A stretch of 64,000 nt of DNA from Ochotona curzoniae (GCF_017591425.1 NW_024466512.1:21443501-21507500), one strand, 5' to 3'. Shown: positions 39,171 through 50,069, counted from the stretch's first letter. Numbers and translations: made by a program. The notes: generated by a model not told the origin, from the sequence alone.

Positions 39171-39730
39171 AGCAGACGGGGTAATTTCCAAATGACCATT
39201 TCAAAGGAAGGTTGAATTTCTGCAAGATAAGAGGGAGAGCAGAGAGCTCTGCTGTATCTCTAACCCCCTGCGCTCGCTCTGTGATAACAGCTGTGGGGTT
39301 GGAAACCTAATGCTGATGAAAGAGTTAAAGGGTGGCTGGGGCAGCTATCGGTGACACGGTGACATGCTCGGAATGGAGCGTGCCCCTGCAGCGGGCTGGG
39401 GACTGGTGCTCCTCCCTGAATAGAGGCCACTCTCAGGCAGTTTTTCCAGGAACAGAATGGGGTCAGGGAGCCGCTGGCGGGAACAATGGTTGCCACCGAC
39501 TAGCTGAATTTCTGACAATCACACACCATACCCCCTGATCAAATAGCGCCTTTGTCCGGCTGATATAAAAACATGGCCCACAATGATGATTTGCAAGAAT
39601 GACACGGGCTTGCCTTTCACAGAGATCAGAAGCGCCTGTTGTGCAGCAGGGGGAAAACATCAGAGCGAAGTAAAAGCGGGAGAATAAAAGGAGCAAATGG
39701 AGGCAGACAGCGACAGCAAGCAAAGGGCGG
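39170..39730. promoter_or_regulatory. candidate long-range FGF8 enhancer
   Basis: Repeat-free block with TGTGATAACAGCTG, SOX-type ACAATGG (39483) and CCTTTGTCC (39549), TGATCAAATAG (39536), GGCTGATATAAAAACATGG and GAATAAAAGGAGCAAATGG. Confidence 0.5.
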
Positions 39731-40339
39731 GGCTGCTGGACAGGCAGATGGGGGCTTGGATGCCAGCCGGCGCGAGCAGACAGCCCGGGGCTGCCCCGTA
39801 ACCGGGTTCACAGCGCCCCCTTGAAACTCTGGGCCAGGCGGAGCGGGAGCTGGCCCTGGCTGGTTGGTGGCATTGGATAATGTGCATGGTGTGGGTTGGA
39901 GTGATGGTCTGTTTTGTGGATGGGGATGCCAAGGCCAGGGGAGGGACGGCGGCTGAGTGGCTGCTGTGCCACCTGAGTTGATACTCTGGTCCTGTTTTCC
40001 TCCTTTGGAGATAGAAATGTAGACACTTCTGAGCTATCTTCTGTCTTTTGAGAATAAGAGATGTATTTCAGGGCATGATCTGTACCACTCCCTGCCTCCC
40101 TCTCAAACTGGGTATTCCTAAGAATAGGGTCTCCAAAAAGTTTCTCGAAAAACGCACACTATCAGAAAGTTATGCAGGGATTTAAAAAACATTTTAACAC
40201 CTACGAACTTTTGAAAATCCCTTTGTTCATGTTGGAAATCATGGCACGCATTGCCCTTCTGGGGGCTTCAGCTCTGGCTATGAAGTGAGACACTCCTGAG
40301 GGCAGCCTGCTATGCATTAAGCCCTTATTATATAGATAT
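39731..40339. other. intergenic unique sequence
   Basis: GC-rich to about 39860, then AT-rich. No gene is seen. Confidence 0.45.
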
Positions 40340-40649
40340 TTTAAAACAATTTTATTTACTTAATTGAAATAGTGACAGGAAGAAAGATCTTACATGTGCT
40401 GGATTACTCCCCAAAACACTGCAACAACCAGGGTTAAGTCAAGCCAAAGCCAGGAGCCAGGAGCTTCATCTGGGTCTCCTATGTGGCTGACAGGGCTTCA
40501 ATTATCTGAGTCAACTTTCACTGTTTTCCCAAAGTCATTAGTAGGGAGTCAGATTAGAAGTGGAGCAGCCAAAACTCGAACTGGCACCCCTACGAGATGC
40601 TGGCATTGCAGGTGGAGATTTTACCCCTTATGCCACATTGTTGGCTCCA
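40340..40649 (-). mobile_element. C-type SINE, old
   Basis: AACAATTTTATTTACTTAAT to CTTATGCCACATTGTTGGC. Confidence 0.82.
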
Positions 40650-40904
40650 GCCATTATTGTCTTAAAAGCCTCCTGTGCAGGGCACAGGCAAGAGCAGGAT
40701 GGGAGGCAGAACCAAGGAGCAGACAGGAACAGTCTCTGGATTCAGGCGAATGCTGGGCCCTGATAGCATGGAGACCAAAGCGCCATCCTCCCTCTGAGTA
40801 GTGGCTGAGACGGGCAGGTTTCCTGCTTGTTTCAGGTAGGTCAGATGGAGACTTTGTAGTTCAAAGACAGAAGGCTCAGGTAGCCAGACTCCTGCAGCTC
40901 CCAG

Positions 40905-41020
40905 TCATCAGGGAGGTTTACAAAGAAAATGACAATTGTCAATGTCACTAATTAACATTCGCCTTCAGTGCGGCAACTGTAAAAAGATCTGAAGCCTTGT
41001 ATTAGATTTCCCTAGGCCCA
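40905..41020. promoter_or_regulatory. candidate element with a 12-bp palindrome
   Basis: TGACAATTGTCA (40930-40941) is a perfect palindrome of MEIS/TGIF-like and SOX-like half sites. ACTAATTAACA follows 6 nt later. Confidence 0.45.
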
Positions 41021-41355
41021 TGTGGGGTTAAAAAGCGGGAGTGTTTTGTGTTCATATATTCTCTTTCGTTCCCAGAGCCTGAAATCCTTTACTGATAGAT
41101 AGCCAGGGCTCAACACCACCCCTGTGGGGTGTGGGGCATGGGGTGGGTGCTACTGCCTACTGCTCCATTCTCCAGCTGGGAGGCCTAGGTTGAAGAAAAG
41201 GCCCTCGGTCTTGCAGTGGGGGTGGAACCTACAGCAGCCACCCTCTCATGTCTGCTCTGACTATAGAGTAATGTGCAGGGAAGCAACACTGCAGAGGAAG
41301 CCAGCTATGGACCTGCTGTCAGTTAAACACAAATGTTTAACGTTTTAAAAAGACT

Positions 41356-41674
41356 AGGGCTCAGCGCAGTAGCCTAGTGGCTAAAGTCTTCATCTTGTGT
41401 GTGCTGGGATTCCACATGGGCACCGGTTCTAATCTGGCAGCTCCACTTCCCTTCCAGCTCCCTGCTTATGGCCTGGGAAAACAGCTGAGGTTGGCCCAAA
41501 ACCTTGGGACCCTGCATGTGTGTGGGAGACCCAGTGGAAGCTCCTGGCTCCTGGCTTTGGATTGACTCAGTTCTGGCCATTGCGGCCACTTGCGGAGTAA
41601 ACCAGTGAAGGAAAGATTCACTCTCTGTCTATAAATCAGATTTTCCAATAAAAAAAAAATCTAAAAAAAAAAAA
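41356..41674 (+). mobile_element. lagomorph C-type SINE
   Basis: GGGCTCAGCGCAGTAGCCTAG to TTTTCCAATAAA with a long A tail. It is followed at once by another + copy. Confidence 0.93.
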
Positions 41675-41676
41675 GT

Positions 41677-41974
41677 GACTGGTGCCATGGGTGCCCCATG
41701 GGCAAGGCCATCATCTGCAATGTGCTATCCCAGACGGGTACCTGTTTGAACCCCAGCTGCTTCACTTCCAATCCAGCTCCCTGCTAGTGGGCCTAGGAAA
41801 GCAGTGAAAGATGGCTTGACTTTGGGTCCCTGAACCCATATGGGAGACCTGGAAGAGGCTCCTGGCTTTAGTCTAGCCGTGATGGCCATTTTTGGAGTGA
41901 ACTAGCAGATGAAAGAGATATTTCTTTATGCTTCTTCCTCTCTATGTATAACTCTGATTTTCAAATAAATAAAA
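41677..41974 (+). mobile_element. C-type SINE, older
   Basis: GACTGGTGCCATGGGTGCCCC to GATTTTCAAATAAATAAAAATG. Tandem with the preceding copy. Confidence 0.85.
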
Positions 41975-42207
41975 ATGATATATTTGTTTAGCACATGTGT
42001 ATAGTGAATCAAAATGTACAAAGAAATAGAAAGTATCCTCTCAAAACCATCTCTTACGTACCATTCTTTGTACATCTTAAGAGCTTTGCCATGTATATAC
42101 ATATTAACTTATTTGTTTTTAAGATTCATTTTATTTATTTGAAAGGCTGTCTCTGAGAGGCAGAGAGAGAGAGAACTCTAGAAGCTGAGAGAAAGAATGT
42201 ATGTATT

Positions 42208-42458
42208 GGGTCAGCATTATTGTTTAATGCTTAAGCTGTTGCCCGTAACACCAGAATCCCTTATGAGTGCTGGTTCTAATCCTGGTTGCTGTGTTTTTGC
42301 TCTTGCTCCAGCTCCCTGCTAATGCATGTGGGAAGGCAACAGAAGACAGTCCAAGTGCTTGAACCCCTGCACACATGGAGGACCCACACTGAGTTTCTGG
42401 CTTCTGGCTTTGGCCTGGCCTCTGTGCTCTGTCTTCTCCTTGGGTTCTTGTCATCCTT
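42208..42458 (+). mobile_element. C-type SINE, old
   Basis: GGGTCAGCATTATTGTTTAATG with CCAGAATCCCTTATGAGTGC. The tail is replaced by the next antisense copy. Confidence 0.7.
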
Positions 42459-42460
42459 CC

Positions 42461-42709
42461 TTATTTTATTTGAAAGAGTTAGGGAGAGAATGACATAGAT
42501 CTTCCATCTGCTGGTTCACTCCCCAAATGGCCACAACAGCCAGAGCGGGCCAGGCTAAAGCCAGATGGAACCTGAAGTTCCATCTGCTTCTCCTACATAA
42601 GTAGCGGGGGATCGAGCACTTGAGCCATTATCCGCTGATTTCCCAGGTGCATTAGCAATGAGCTAGATTGGAAGTAGAGCAGCTAGGACTCAAACCAACA
42701 CTTACATGG
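42461..42709 (-). mobile_element. C-type SINE, head truncated
   Basis: TTATTTTATTTGAAAGAG to CAAACCAACACTTACATGGG, where it stops abruptly at a fragment of another SINE. Confidence 0.8.
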
Positions 42710-42710
42710 G

Positions 42711-42788
42711 ACGGAAGATCTTCCTCTCTGTCTCTCCTCCTCTCTGTATATCTGACTTTCCAATAAATAAGTAAATCTTTAAAAAAAT
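42711..42788 (+). mobile_element. C-type SINE, 3'-end fragment
   Basis: Only the last 75 nt of a young copy: GGAAGATCTTCCTCTCTGTC to CAATAAATAAGTAAATC. It is joined to the truncated antisense copy, so a deletion or recombination joined two SINEs. Confidence 0.88.
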
Positions 42789-43985
42789 CCATTAAAAATA
42801 TTTTTAGCCTTGGAATATGGATATGGAAGAGTGAATATCTCTGAGGAGGTGTTCCTGGAGCTGTGAGCAAAAAGTCAGGTGGAAACTGACTTAGTGAAGA
42901 AGAGGATGGAATGAGTGTAATAGGCAGTGCGTGCAAAGGGCTGGGTCTGAGCACCCGGAAGGCTTAGGGAAGTTCAGGTAGGTCAAAGTGCAGCCCATCA
43001 GGTAGGAGCCAGAAGCAGGAGAGCTGAGCCTGGGGAGTCAGCAGGACCCAGGCCAGGTGACACCTCTGTTTGAAGCTGGAAATTCAGTCTTGATCACATT
43101 AGGTGGTGAGAAAACACAGAGAAGCTTCAAACAGTAATGCAGTCAGAGTACATTTCAGAAAAATCACACTGGCGGCTTGCCAGGCAAGAGGGAAGAGAAA
43201 AAGATTCCGTGGGGAGGGAACGGCCGTGTGAGGGCCCACAAGAATGCAGGGACCTGTGACAGCAAGTGATCTGGTGTGACTCAAGTGCTCAGCCCGGGAC
43301 CAGGAGCAAGAAGAGAGAAGCCGGAGAGGAAATTCATACAGATGGCGGGGGCTCTTAAATTCCAGGCTTGGGACCCTGGCTGGCCTTGGCAGGTACCAGA
43401 CAGAGGGAAGAGCCTCCTGGGAGGGAGTATGAAGGCAGAACGCAGACCCAAGGTCAAGTTTTGCTAGCCCTGCTATTTTTTTTTTGTTTTGTTTTTTGTT
43501 AAGCCTCTTTTTTTCTCGGAGGTACAGTGGAGATAACAGCCAGGGGATTACATGAAATAATGTCTGAAAAGTGCCTACCACTCTAAGAACTCCACACACA
43601 ATATGCCCATAAGGAGGTCATCTCCGAACCCCACATAGGCTGCTGGACATAATAGAGCTCTGGAGGACCACAGGATGATCTGCCAGGCTGACAAGACCCT
43701 GGGGCCGGATGCCCTGAACTCTTGCTTTTAGACTCTAAGTTTGTGCTGCTTAATGTGGAAAAACAACTTTGAGAAACAACACTGGGGCTGACGCTCTGTA
43801 AAAAGCCTGTCCACCAAGCTGGGGCAGGAGACGTTGCTTCTTCCAGAGCAGAGCATGCTTGGGCTGATCCAGGCGGACGCTCTCTGTAGGATGGAGGGGC
43901 GTGGGTGGGGGGCGGTACAGGGAGGAAACCCTCAGATTCTTAAGATTCTCACATCAATTTCATTATCACCTCCACCTCCCAATTA
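42789..43985. other. intergenic unique sequence, SINE-free
   Basis: No gene. T-rich run at 43477-43500. No strong cluster of regulatory words is seen. Confidence 0.45.
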
Positions 43986-43986
43986 A

Positions 43987-44262
43987 CCTATTTATTTGAA
44001 AGAGTTGCACAGTGAGAGACACACAAAAAGAGAGGGGTCTTTTTTCATCCTCTGGTTCATTTTCCAGCCTGGGGAGTGATCAGGCTTGGGCTAGGCCCAA
44101 CCCAGGAGCCAGGAGCCTCATTTGGGTCTCCCAGATGAATGTAGTGGCCCATTCTGCTGCTTTTTCCAGGTCATTAGCAAAGAGCTGGATCAGAAGTTGA
44201 ACAGCTGGAATAGCAACTGGGGTCCATCCGGGGTCCCATTGTTGCAGGCAGCAGCTTTTTCT
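43987..44262 (-). mobile_element. C-type SINE, old
   Basis: CCTATTTATTTGAAAGAGTTG to GTTGCAGGCAGCAGC. The head is lost. Confidence 0.75.
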
Positions 44263-44391
44263 GCTCCTACTCAGGGCCCTCATTATCACTCTTCACTGCT
44301 ATGTATTCACAGAAGAGTTTATGGATATAAAGACAATGGATGTCATGTAAGAGATGGATATAGCTACATTTGTGTTTCTAAATACATAGCA

Positions 44392-44590
44392 TAGGGGATG
44401 GCTTGTGGTACAGTGTGTTAAGCCACCACTTGTGATACTTACAAGTGGGAGTATGAAGGTAAAACTTACAACCCATATGTGTACCAGTTAAGCTCCCAGC
44501 TGGTATACTTGGAAGAGCGGTGGAGACTGCCTCAAGTGTGTGGGCTTCTAGGTCCTAGCTTGGCACCAGCCCAGCTCCAGCTATTAGTAA
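44392..44590 (+). mobile_element. C-type SINE, old fragment
   Basis: GGATGGCTTGTGGTACAGTG and CAGCCCAGCTCCAGCTATT. Strongly diverged. Confidence 0.55.
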
Positions 44591-45134
44591 TATTTTGTCA
44601 TCTCTCCATCTTTGCACTCCTGCCTCTTGGCTTAGAGAGTATGCCCTGATGCTCTTCCCTTCTCCCCAATCAAATGCCTCCCTGGGCAGGCACAAGTGGT
44701 ACCCAGTCTCAGAGTCGGTTCTAATGATCCAAGGTTGCTCTGGCAACAGAGAGCTGCAGCTTACCTGGGTGCTTCTGATTGGCTGGTCCTCACAGGTGTG
44801 TTTGCTAGTGTTTGCTAGTGAGGCCCTAGGGCCTGGCTTCCTAATGCGGCTGAGTTCAGTTTTGAAATGTCTCCTCCTCGTCCACCTGCTTCTCCTCCCC
44901 ATCCCTCCTCTTCTCTTTCATGCTTTTACATTCTCCTAGTCACTCATGCTTACTGAAGAGACGTTGAAATGACATAAAAGTGAAAACAGGCTGTTTCTCT
45001 CAGAACCCAGCATCTGGGGCGCTGTGAGCAATGTGTGTACTTGTTGTCGAAACCCTGGGAGCCTGGTCTGTCAACGTGGGAGCGGTGATGACCAGAGGTG
45101 ACATGGGTTGAGATTGTCCTTGGGCCAGGTACCA
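44591..45134. other. intergenic unique sequence
   Basis: Contains GGTTGCTCTGGCAACAGAG at 44733-44751, an RFX X-box-like inverted repeat, and a duplicated GTGTTTGCTA (44798-44817). No gene. Confidence 0.45.
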
Positions 45135-45255
45135 TTGTAGTGCCCTTCACCGAGCACTAGTGCCATCGCCATTCCCAATTGCAGATGGAAAATGGGCTTA
45201 AGGAGGCTGAGTAACTTGCCGTGGGTTGGTGGTTAGTAAATAAATGGTAGAAAGG
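45135..45255 (+). mobile_element. MIR fragment
   Basis: GCAGATGGAAAATGGGCTTAAG and GAGTAACTTGCCGTGGGTTGG match the MIR core and 3' region. Confidence 0.6.
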
Positions 45256-45257
45256 TG

Positions 45258-45512
45258 AGCGTTTGGCACAGAAGTGAGGGCTCCTCTTGGAAAGCTTGCA
45301 TCCCAAGTTGAAGGACCTGGATTCAGATTCCAGCTCCTCTCTCCAATCCAGCTTCCTACTCCTACACTCCCTGGGAGGCAGAAGGGATGGCTCAGTCCGT
45401 GGGTTCCCGTCCCTCCTCATGGGTGACCCAGATTGAGTTCCAGACTCCTGGCTTCAGCAGGGCCCAGCTTCAGCTGTTGTAGGCATTTGGGGAGGGAACC
45501 AGCAGAAGGGAG
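45258..45512 (+). mobile_element. C-type SINE, old
   Basis: GTGAGCGTTTGGCACAGAAG to GGAGGGAACCAGCAGAAGG. Fused to a partial antisense copy. Confidence 0.7.
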
Positions 45513-45722
45513 CCCCAGGGCATATCCAGAAGCCAGGAACTCCATCTGGGTCTTCCAAGTGGCTAGCAGGGACCCAAGTACTTGACCATCATCTGCTAAT
45601 TGCCAGAAGCATTAGTAAGAAGCTGTATTGGAAGCAGAGCAGCCAGGACTCAAGCAACATTTCAATATGGAATGTTGGCTTGGCAAGCAGTGATTTAACC
45701 CACTGCACTGCACCAATGGTCT
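45513..45722 (-). mobile_element. C-type SINE, tail truncated
   Basis: Enters mid-element at GAAGCCAGGAACTCCATCTGG and ends CCCACTGCACTGCACCAATGG. Confidence 0.72.
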
Positions 45723-45940
45723 CCCCCTGATTTTATTTAAAAGATGCACCCACACTTGGGACTCCAGGACTGGAAAGGATTTTGGAGGCAGTGCAGCCTT
45801 CCATCCTCTGCCTTTCTCCGTCCCTTCCTCTGGCTCTCAAGTTTTTACCACCCCCTAGGTAGGAGAGGTCAAGTAATGAGGAGAGTAGTTAAGAATTGGA
45901 ATAAATAGTTTGGGTTCCAAGCACTTTGTGTGTGCGTGTG

Positions 45941-46229
45941 AAAGATTTATTTGATTATTTGACAGGCAAAGAGGAAAAAGAGAGAGAGAGAGAGCTTCCA
46001 CATGCTAGTTTACTCTCTGAATGGCCACATTGGTCAGGGCTGAGCCAGGAGCTTCTTCTGGGTCTCTCACATGCATGAGGGGCCCAAACACTTGAGCCAT
46101 CCTCTGCTGCTTTCCCAGGCACATTAACAGAGGGTTGGAAGTGTAGCAGCTGGGACTTGAATCAGCTCCAACATGCAACATTGGTGTTGCAGGCAGAACA
46201 TTAACTTACTATACCACAACACTAGGCCC
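45941..46229 (-). mobile_element. C-type SINE
   Basis: AAAGATTTATTTGATTATTTG to ATACCACAACACTAGGCCC. Preceded by TGTGTGCGTGTG and with a (GA)n inside. Confidence 0.86.
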
Positions 46230-46230
46230 C

Positions 46231-46875
46231 AGTTCTGAACAATTTAGATTTGTAGTGCTGAAAGTGTGGCCTAGAGACCATTATGGGTCCCCAAGATGCA
46301 TTAAGGGGTCTTAAGGTCAACATTATTTTTATAATATTAAGATGTTATTTGTCTGTCCACTATCATTCTCTCACAAAAGTTGACTTTCCTCCCAGAGTAC
46401 AGAATATGTAGTATTCAGTACAGACTGAAGGAAGAAGCAAATATGAAAACAACTTCTTCTGTAAAAGTAACAGTTGAATGGATTTGCAAAAATTCAAGAC
46501 AGTGTGCTAATTTTTTGAAAATATAATTTATTAAATGTCATTTCATGCTATATGAATAGAGGCTATTACTTTTGCAAATGAACTGAGCTAGCTGATGTTC
46601 ACCCTGGGAAGTTATGGTAGACATCAACTGTGAGAACAAGAGCTCTCAGGGATCCTCGGTGTTTTCTCTGAGTGTTCCGAAGGGCTCCCAAGGCTCCAAC
46701 ACTTGATAGCTGTGGCTTTGGGTTGTCATTGGTTCCTGAGTGATGCTGTGCCAGCTTGACTGAGAGGAGGGCAAAGGAATCAGAATCACAAACGTGATTA
46801 ATTGGCGTGCCCTGTGAGAAGAGCCAGAGCAGCAGTCTCCCACCCCAGAGACCGTAGTCTGAAAGTCTAATTCAG
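46231..46875. other. intergenic, AT-rich
   Basis: No gene. An AT-rich part at 46310-46600 is followed by unique sequence. No clear element. Confidence 0.45.
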
Positions 46876-47204
46876 AGGTTGGCATGGTAGCTCACTAGGC
46901 AAATCCTCCACTTGCAAGTGCTGCCATCCAACTGGGTATCGGTTTGTATCCCATTTGTTCCATTTCTGATCTAGCTTTTTGCTTATGGCCTGAGAAAGCA
47001 ACAGAAAATGGCCCAGGTTTTTGGGTCCCTGTGCTCACATAAGAGACCCAGAGGAAGCTCCAGGCTCCTAGCTTCTGGCTTTGGATTAGCTAAGCTCTGG
47101 CCATTGCAGCCATTTGTGGAGTGAACCAGCAGTTGGAAGATCTTTATTTGTTCTTTTCTCTGTAAATCTTGCCTTTAAAATAGAAATAAATATTTAAAAA
47201 AAAT
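46876..47204 (+). mobile_element. C-type SINE
   Basis: GAGGTTGGCATGGTAGCTCAC to AAATAGAAATAAATATTT with an A tail. Confidence 0.85.
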
Positions 47205-47443
47205 GATGTCTAATCTAGAAACATAAGAGCCTGCCGCCTTAGTAACAACAACAAGTAAATGCATTTGTGGAAACTATTAGAAATGAAACTTTTCTTTTGC
47301 ACTTCATTTTCAGCCTCATCAGGAAACAGACTTGTACATATTTAAATTACACATTTGGAATTTTATTTATGTATTTGTGATCCATCCTTTCCAACCCAGC
47401 CCATGCAACCACTATTCTATCATTACAGATTAAATTTCTGGAG

Positions 47444-47812
47444 TTTTTTTTTTCTTTAGATATATTTATTTCTTTGAAAGGTACAGTAACATACACAGAC
47501 ACACACATAGATTTTTCTATCTGTTGGTTCAGTCCCCAGCATCTGCAACAACTGGGCCTGGGTCAGGCTGAATAAAGCCTGTAGTCGGGAAACTTCGTCT
47601 AAGTTTCCCACCTAGGTGGCAGGGACCCGAGTGCTTGAACATGAGCTGCTGCTCAAGGTCCCAAGGTCCCAAGGCCCCAAGGCCCCAAGGCCCCAAGGTC
47701 CCAAGGCCCCAAGGCGCCAAGGTGCCAAGGTGCTCATTAGCGGGCAGTTGGAAAGGAAGCAGAGGTATGACTTGCACCAGTCTGATACGAGACCAGGCCA
47801 GCTTTACCTGCT
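47444..47812 (-). mobile_element. C-type SINE containing a minisatellite
   Basis: TTTCTTTAGATATATTTATTTC to CAGTCTGATACGAGACC. An 80-bp tandem array interrupts it after CGAGTGCTTGAACATGAGCTG. Confidence 0.78.
47654..47733. repeat. 8-bp tandem repeat, 10 units
   Basis: Ten consecutive CAAGG(T/C)(C/G)C units. The last three vary at positions 6-7, and the other seven are of two types, CAAGGTCC and CAAGGCCC. Confidence 0.95.
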
Positions 47813-47964
47813 GCCATGTCTGTAATTTTTCTCTCTGTGGAACTGCACTTCAGATCTTTTTGTTTGTTTGGCTTCTTTCACTCTGCCTGATAGTCTTGAG
47901 ATTCATCTGTGTTACTGGCTTGGGGGCAAGACTGGAACCCCACTGCAGCCACTTATTAAATGGG

Positions 47965-48128
47965 TGACTGGAGGAATGGCTTAGCCTGTCTGAACCTCAA
48001 AAAGAAGCAAAAAACTAATTCGAGGCTTGCATAGCTGTGAAGATAAAATGGGGCAATGAGAGCAAAGCACAGAGGATAGCTCCTGGTATTATAGGTGCTT
48101 GATAAATAATAGTTACTTTTGAATATAT
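47965..48128 (+). mobile_element. MIR (MIRb-like)
   Basis: GGCTTAGCCTGTCTGAACCTC, GATAAAATGGGGCAATGAG and GGTGCTTGATAAATAATAG follow in MIR order. Confidence 0.7.
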
Positions 48129-48350
48129 GTTTGGGTAGAAATTTAGGAGGATCACTACTAGCACAATGTAAGGGCTGGGGAGACTCTTGCTTGAAATAAT
48201 TTGATTTCTGACTCAAGTTTAAATATTCATTAAATATTTTTTACTTGCATACCTAAGTTCTTAACACATGCCAAATTAACTGGAATATTTTTCTTCAATG
48301 AGGATGGGAGACATGGAAATTGGTAACTTTGAAAGCCCTGCCAATTTTGA

Positions 48351-48686
48351 GGGGCCTGGTGCGGTGGCCTAGCAGCTAAAGTCCTCGCCTTGAACGCACC
48401 AGGATCCCATATGGGCGCTGGTTCTAGTCCTGGCATCCCTGCTTCCCAGTCAGCTCCCTGCTTGTGGTCTGGGAAAGCAGTTGAGGATGGCCCAAAGTCT
48501 TGGGACCCTGCACCCATGTGGGAGACCTGGAGGAAGTTCCTGCTTCCTGGCTTTGGATTGGCATAGCACCGGCCGTTGTGACCACTTGGGAAATGAATCA
48601 TCGAACAGAAGATCTTTCTCTCTGTCTTTCCTTCTCTCTGTATGTCTGACTTTGCAATAAAAAATAAATCTTTAAAAAACAAAAAA
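48351..48686 (+). mobile_element. lagomorph C-type SINE, very young, full length
   Basis: Bounded by a perfect 20-bp duplication GAAAGCCCTGCCAATTTTGA (48331-48350 and 48687-48706). The head GGGGCCTGGTGCGGTGGCC and tail TTGCAATAAAAAATAAATC are both intact. Confidence 0.98.
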
Positions 48687-48706
48687 GAAAGCCCTGCCAA
48701 TTTTGA

Positions 48707-49489
48707 ATTGGGAAACACATACACACACACCCACTTACCCACCTAAATCTCACTAGGCTGCTCTGAAAATGGAAATGGTGCACTTGGGGTTTGCACGGGT
48801 TTGTGCAAACTGTTCTAGGCTAGGGAGGACTTCAGAAGGTCCCTGGTCAGAGGAAGTCGGAGTCTTCTGTATGACACCCTGCTGCTGAGTCCAGGCGGGG
48901 ACAGGGACTCCTATCCGGACCCCCTGTTTCTCTGCCTTTGCAGGTGCCAAGGGGCCGTGGGGACCTGTCCCAGTTGAGTTCTTTTTTTTACCAGCAACCA
49001 CAACTGCTGGGAGGTGACAGTTTTTCCCTGTGAGCCTGGATTCACAGTCGGAGAGGAAAGAAACAAAGAGGACAGGAGAGGAGAGGTGGGAGGGAGAGGG
49101 AGGGCCGAATTGATCGCTGCCTGTTCAGGTCTAGCTGGAAAACACAATGGGGTGGGAAGGCCTGTTGGTTGGTGCACTCCTCATCGCAGTTTCCCAGGGT
49201 TGGAGTGGAGAGGGAGTGTCCTGGAGGGAAAAGAAGAGGAAGAGGCTAGCCTAGAGCAGAAGCTATACGACACCTTCAGGTGATTCTAGACACCTCTTGG
49301 GTCACCCCCTAACTAACTGTAAGAGACTGTGGCAGAGGGTGGTGCTGCCAAACAATGAACGTATGAATGAATGAAGACAAGCTGAGGAGCTGGAGCTGGC
49401 TGCCCCTGCTCTGGGAGGAACCGGGGCACAGCTGGTGGGGGGTGGGGCTGTCGAGTTTGGGCTGAGATTTTTCTAGGACAAAGTATCTG
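48707..49489. other. intergenic unique sequence
   Basis: No gene; a purine-rich part at 49050-49110 and no recognised element. Confidence 0.45.
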
Positions 49490-49640
49490 CCAGCTTTTAT
49501 TGAGTCCTTCCTTTGTGACAAACAGTTTTGAGTGCTTTCCAAGTGTGATCTCCACTAATCCGTATGACAACTTTGACAGTTTCGTGAAGTGCCAGTCCTG
49601 TCTTAGTCCCATTGTATGGTGGAAGGCTTAGAAACATCCA
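49490..49640 (+). mobile_element. MIR fragment
   Basis: GCCAGCTTTTATTGAGTCCTTC, GAGTGCTTTCCAAGTGTGATC and CATTGTATGGTGGAAGGC match a decayed MIR. Confidence 0.55.
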
Positions 49641-49646
49641 GAGAAG

Positions 49647-49970
49647 GACCCTGTGTGATGGCCAGTGGCTAAATCCTCGCCTTGCATCCTCCAGGATCCC
49701 ATATTGGCACTGGTTTATGTCCTGGCTGCCCTACTTCCCATGCAGCTCCCTGCTTGTGGCCTGGGTAAGCAGTAGATGATGGTCTGAAGCCTTGGGACCC
49801 TGCACACACATGAGAGACCCAGAGGAAGCTCCTGGCTCCTGGCTTTGGATCAGTTCAGCTCTGGCAGTTGCAGCCACTTGGAGAGTGAACCAGTAGATGG
49901 ATGATCTTTCTCTGTATCTCCTTCTCTCTGTAAATCAGCCTTTCCATTAAAAACAAACAAACAAACAAAC
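49647..49970 (+). mobile_element. C-type SINE
   Basis: GACCCTGTGTGATGGCCAGTG to TTTCCATTAAAAACAAACAAAC. Inserted into or beside the preceding MIR. Confidence 0.9.
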
Positions 49971-50069
49971 AACTAACTACAAAACTCCCAGAGAATCCAA
50001 GATCATGTGACTGGGACAGAACAGGCTTCTACCCCTGGTCTGTTTGATCTCTGAGCCTTCATTCCTTAT

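Noticed and set aside
47654..47733. CRISPR-like regular repeat
   Set aside because: The units are 8 bp and directly adjacent with no spacers, in a vertebrate SINE. It is a minisatellite.
48351..48450. tRNA gene
   Set aside because: The A- and B-box-like words belong to the tRNA-derived SINE head. No cloverleaf or acceptor stem can be formed over the expected length.
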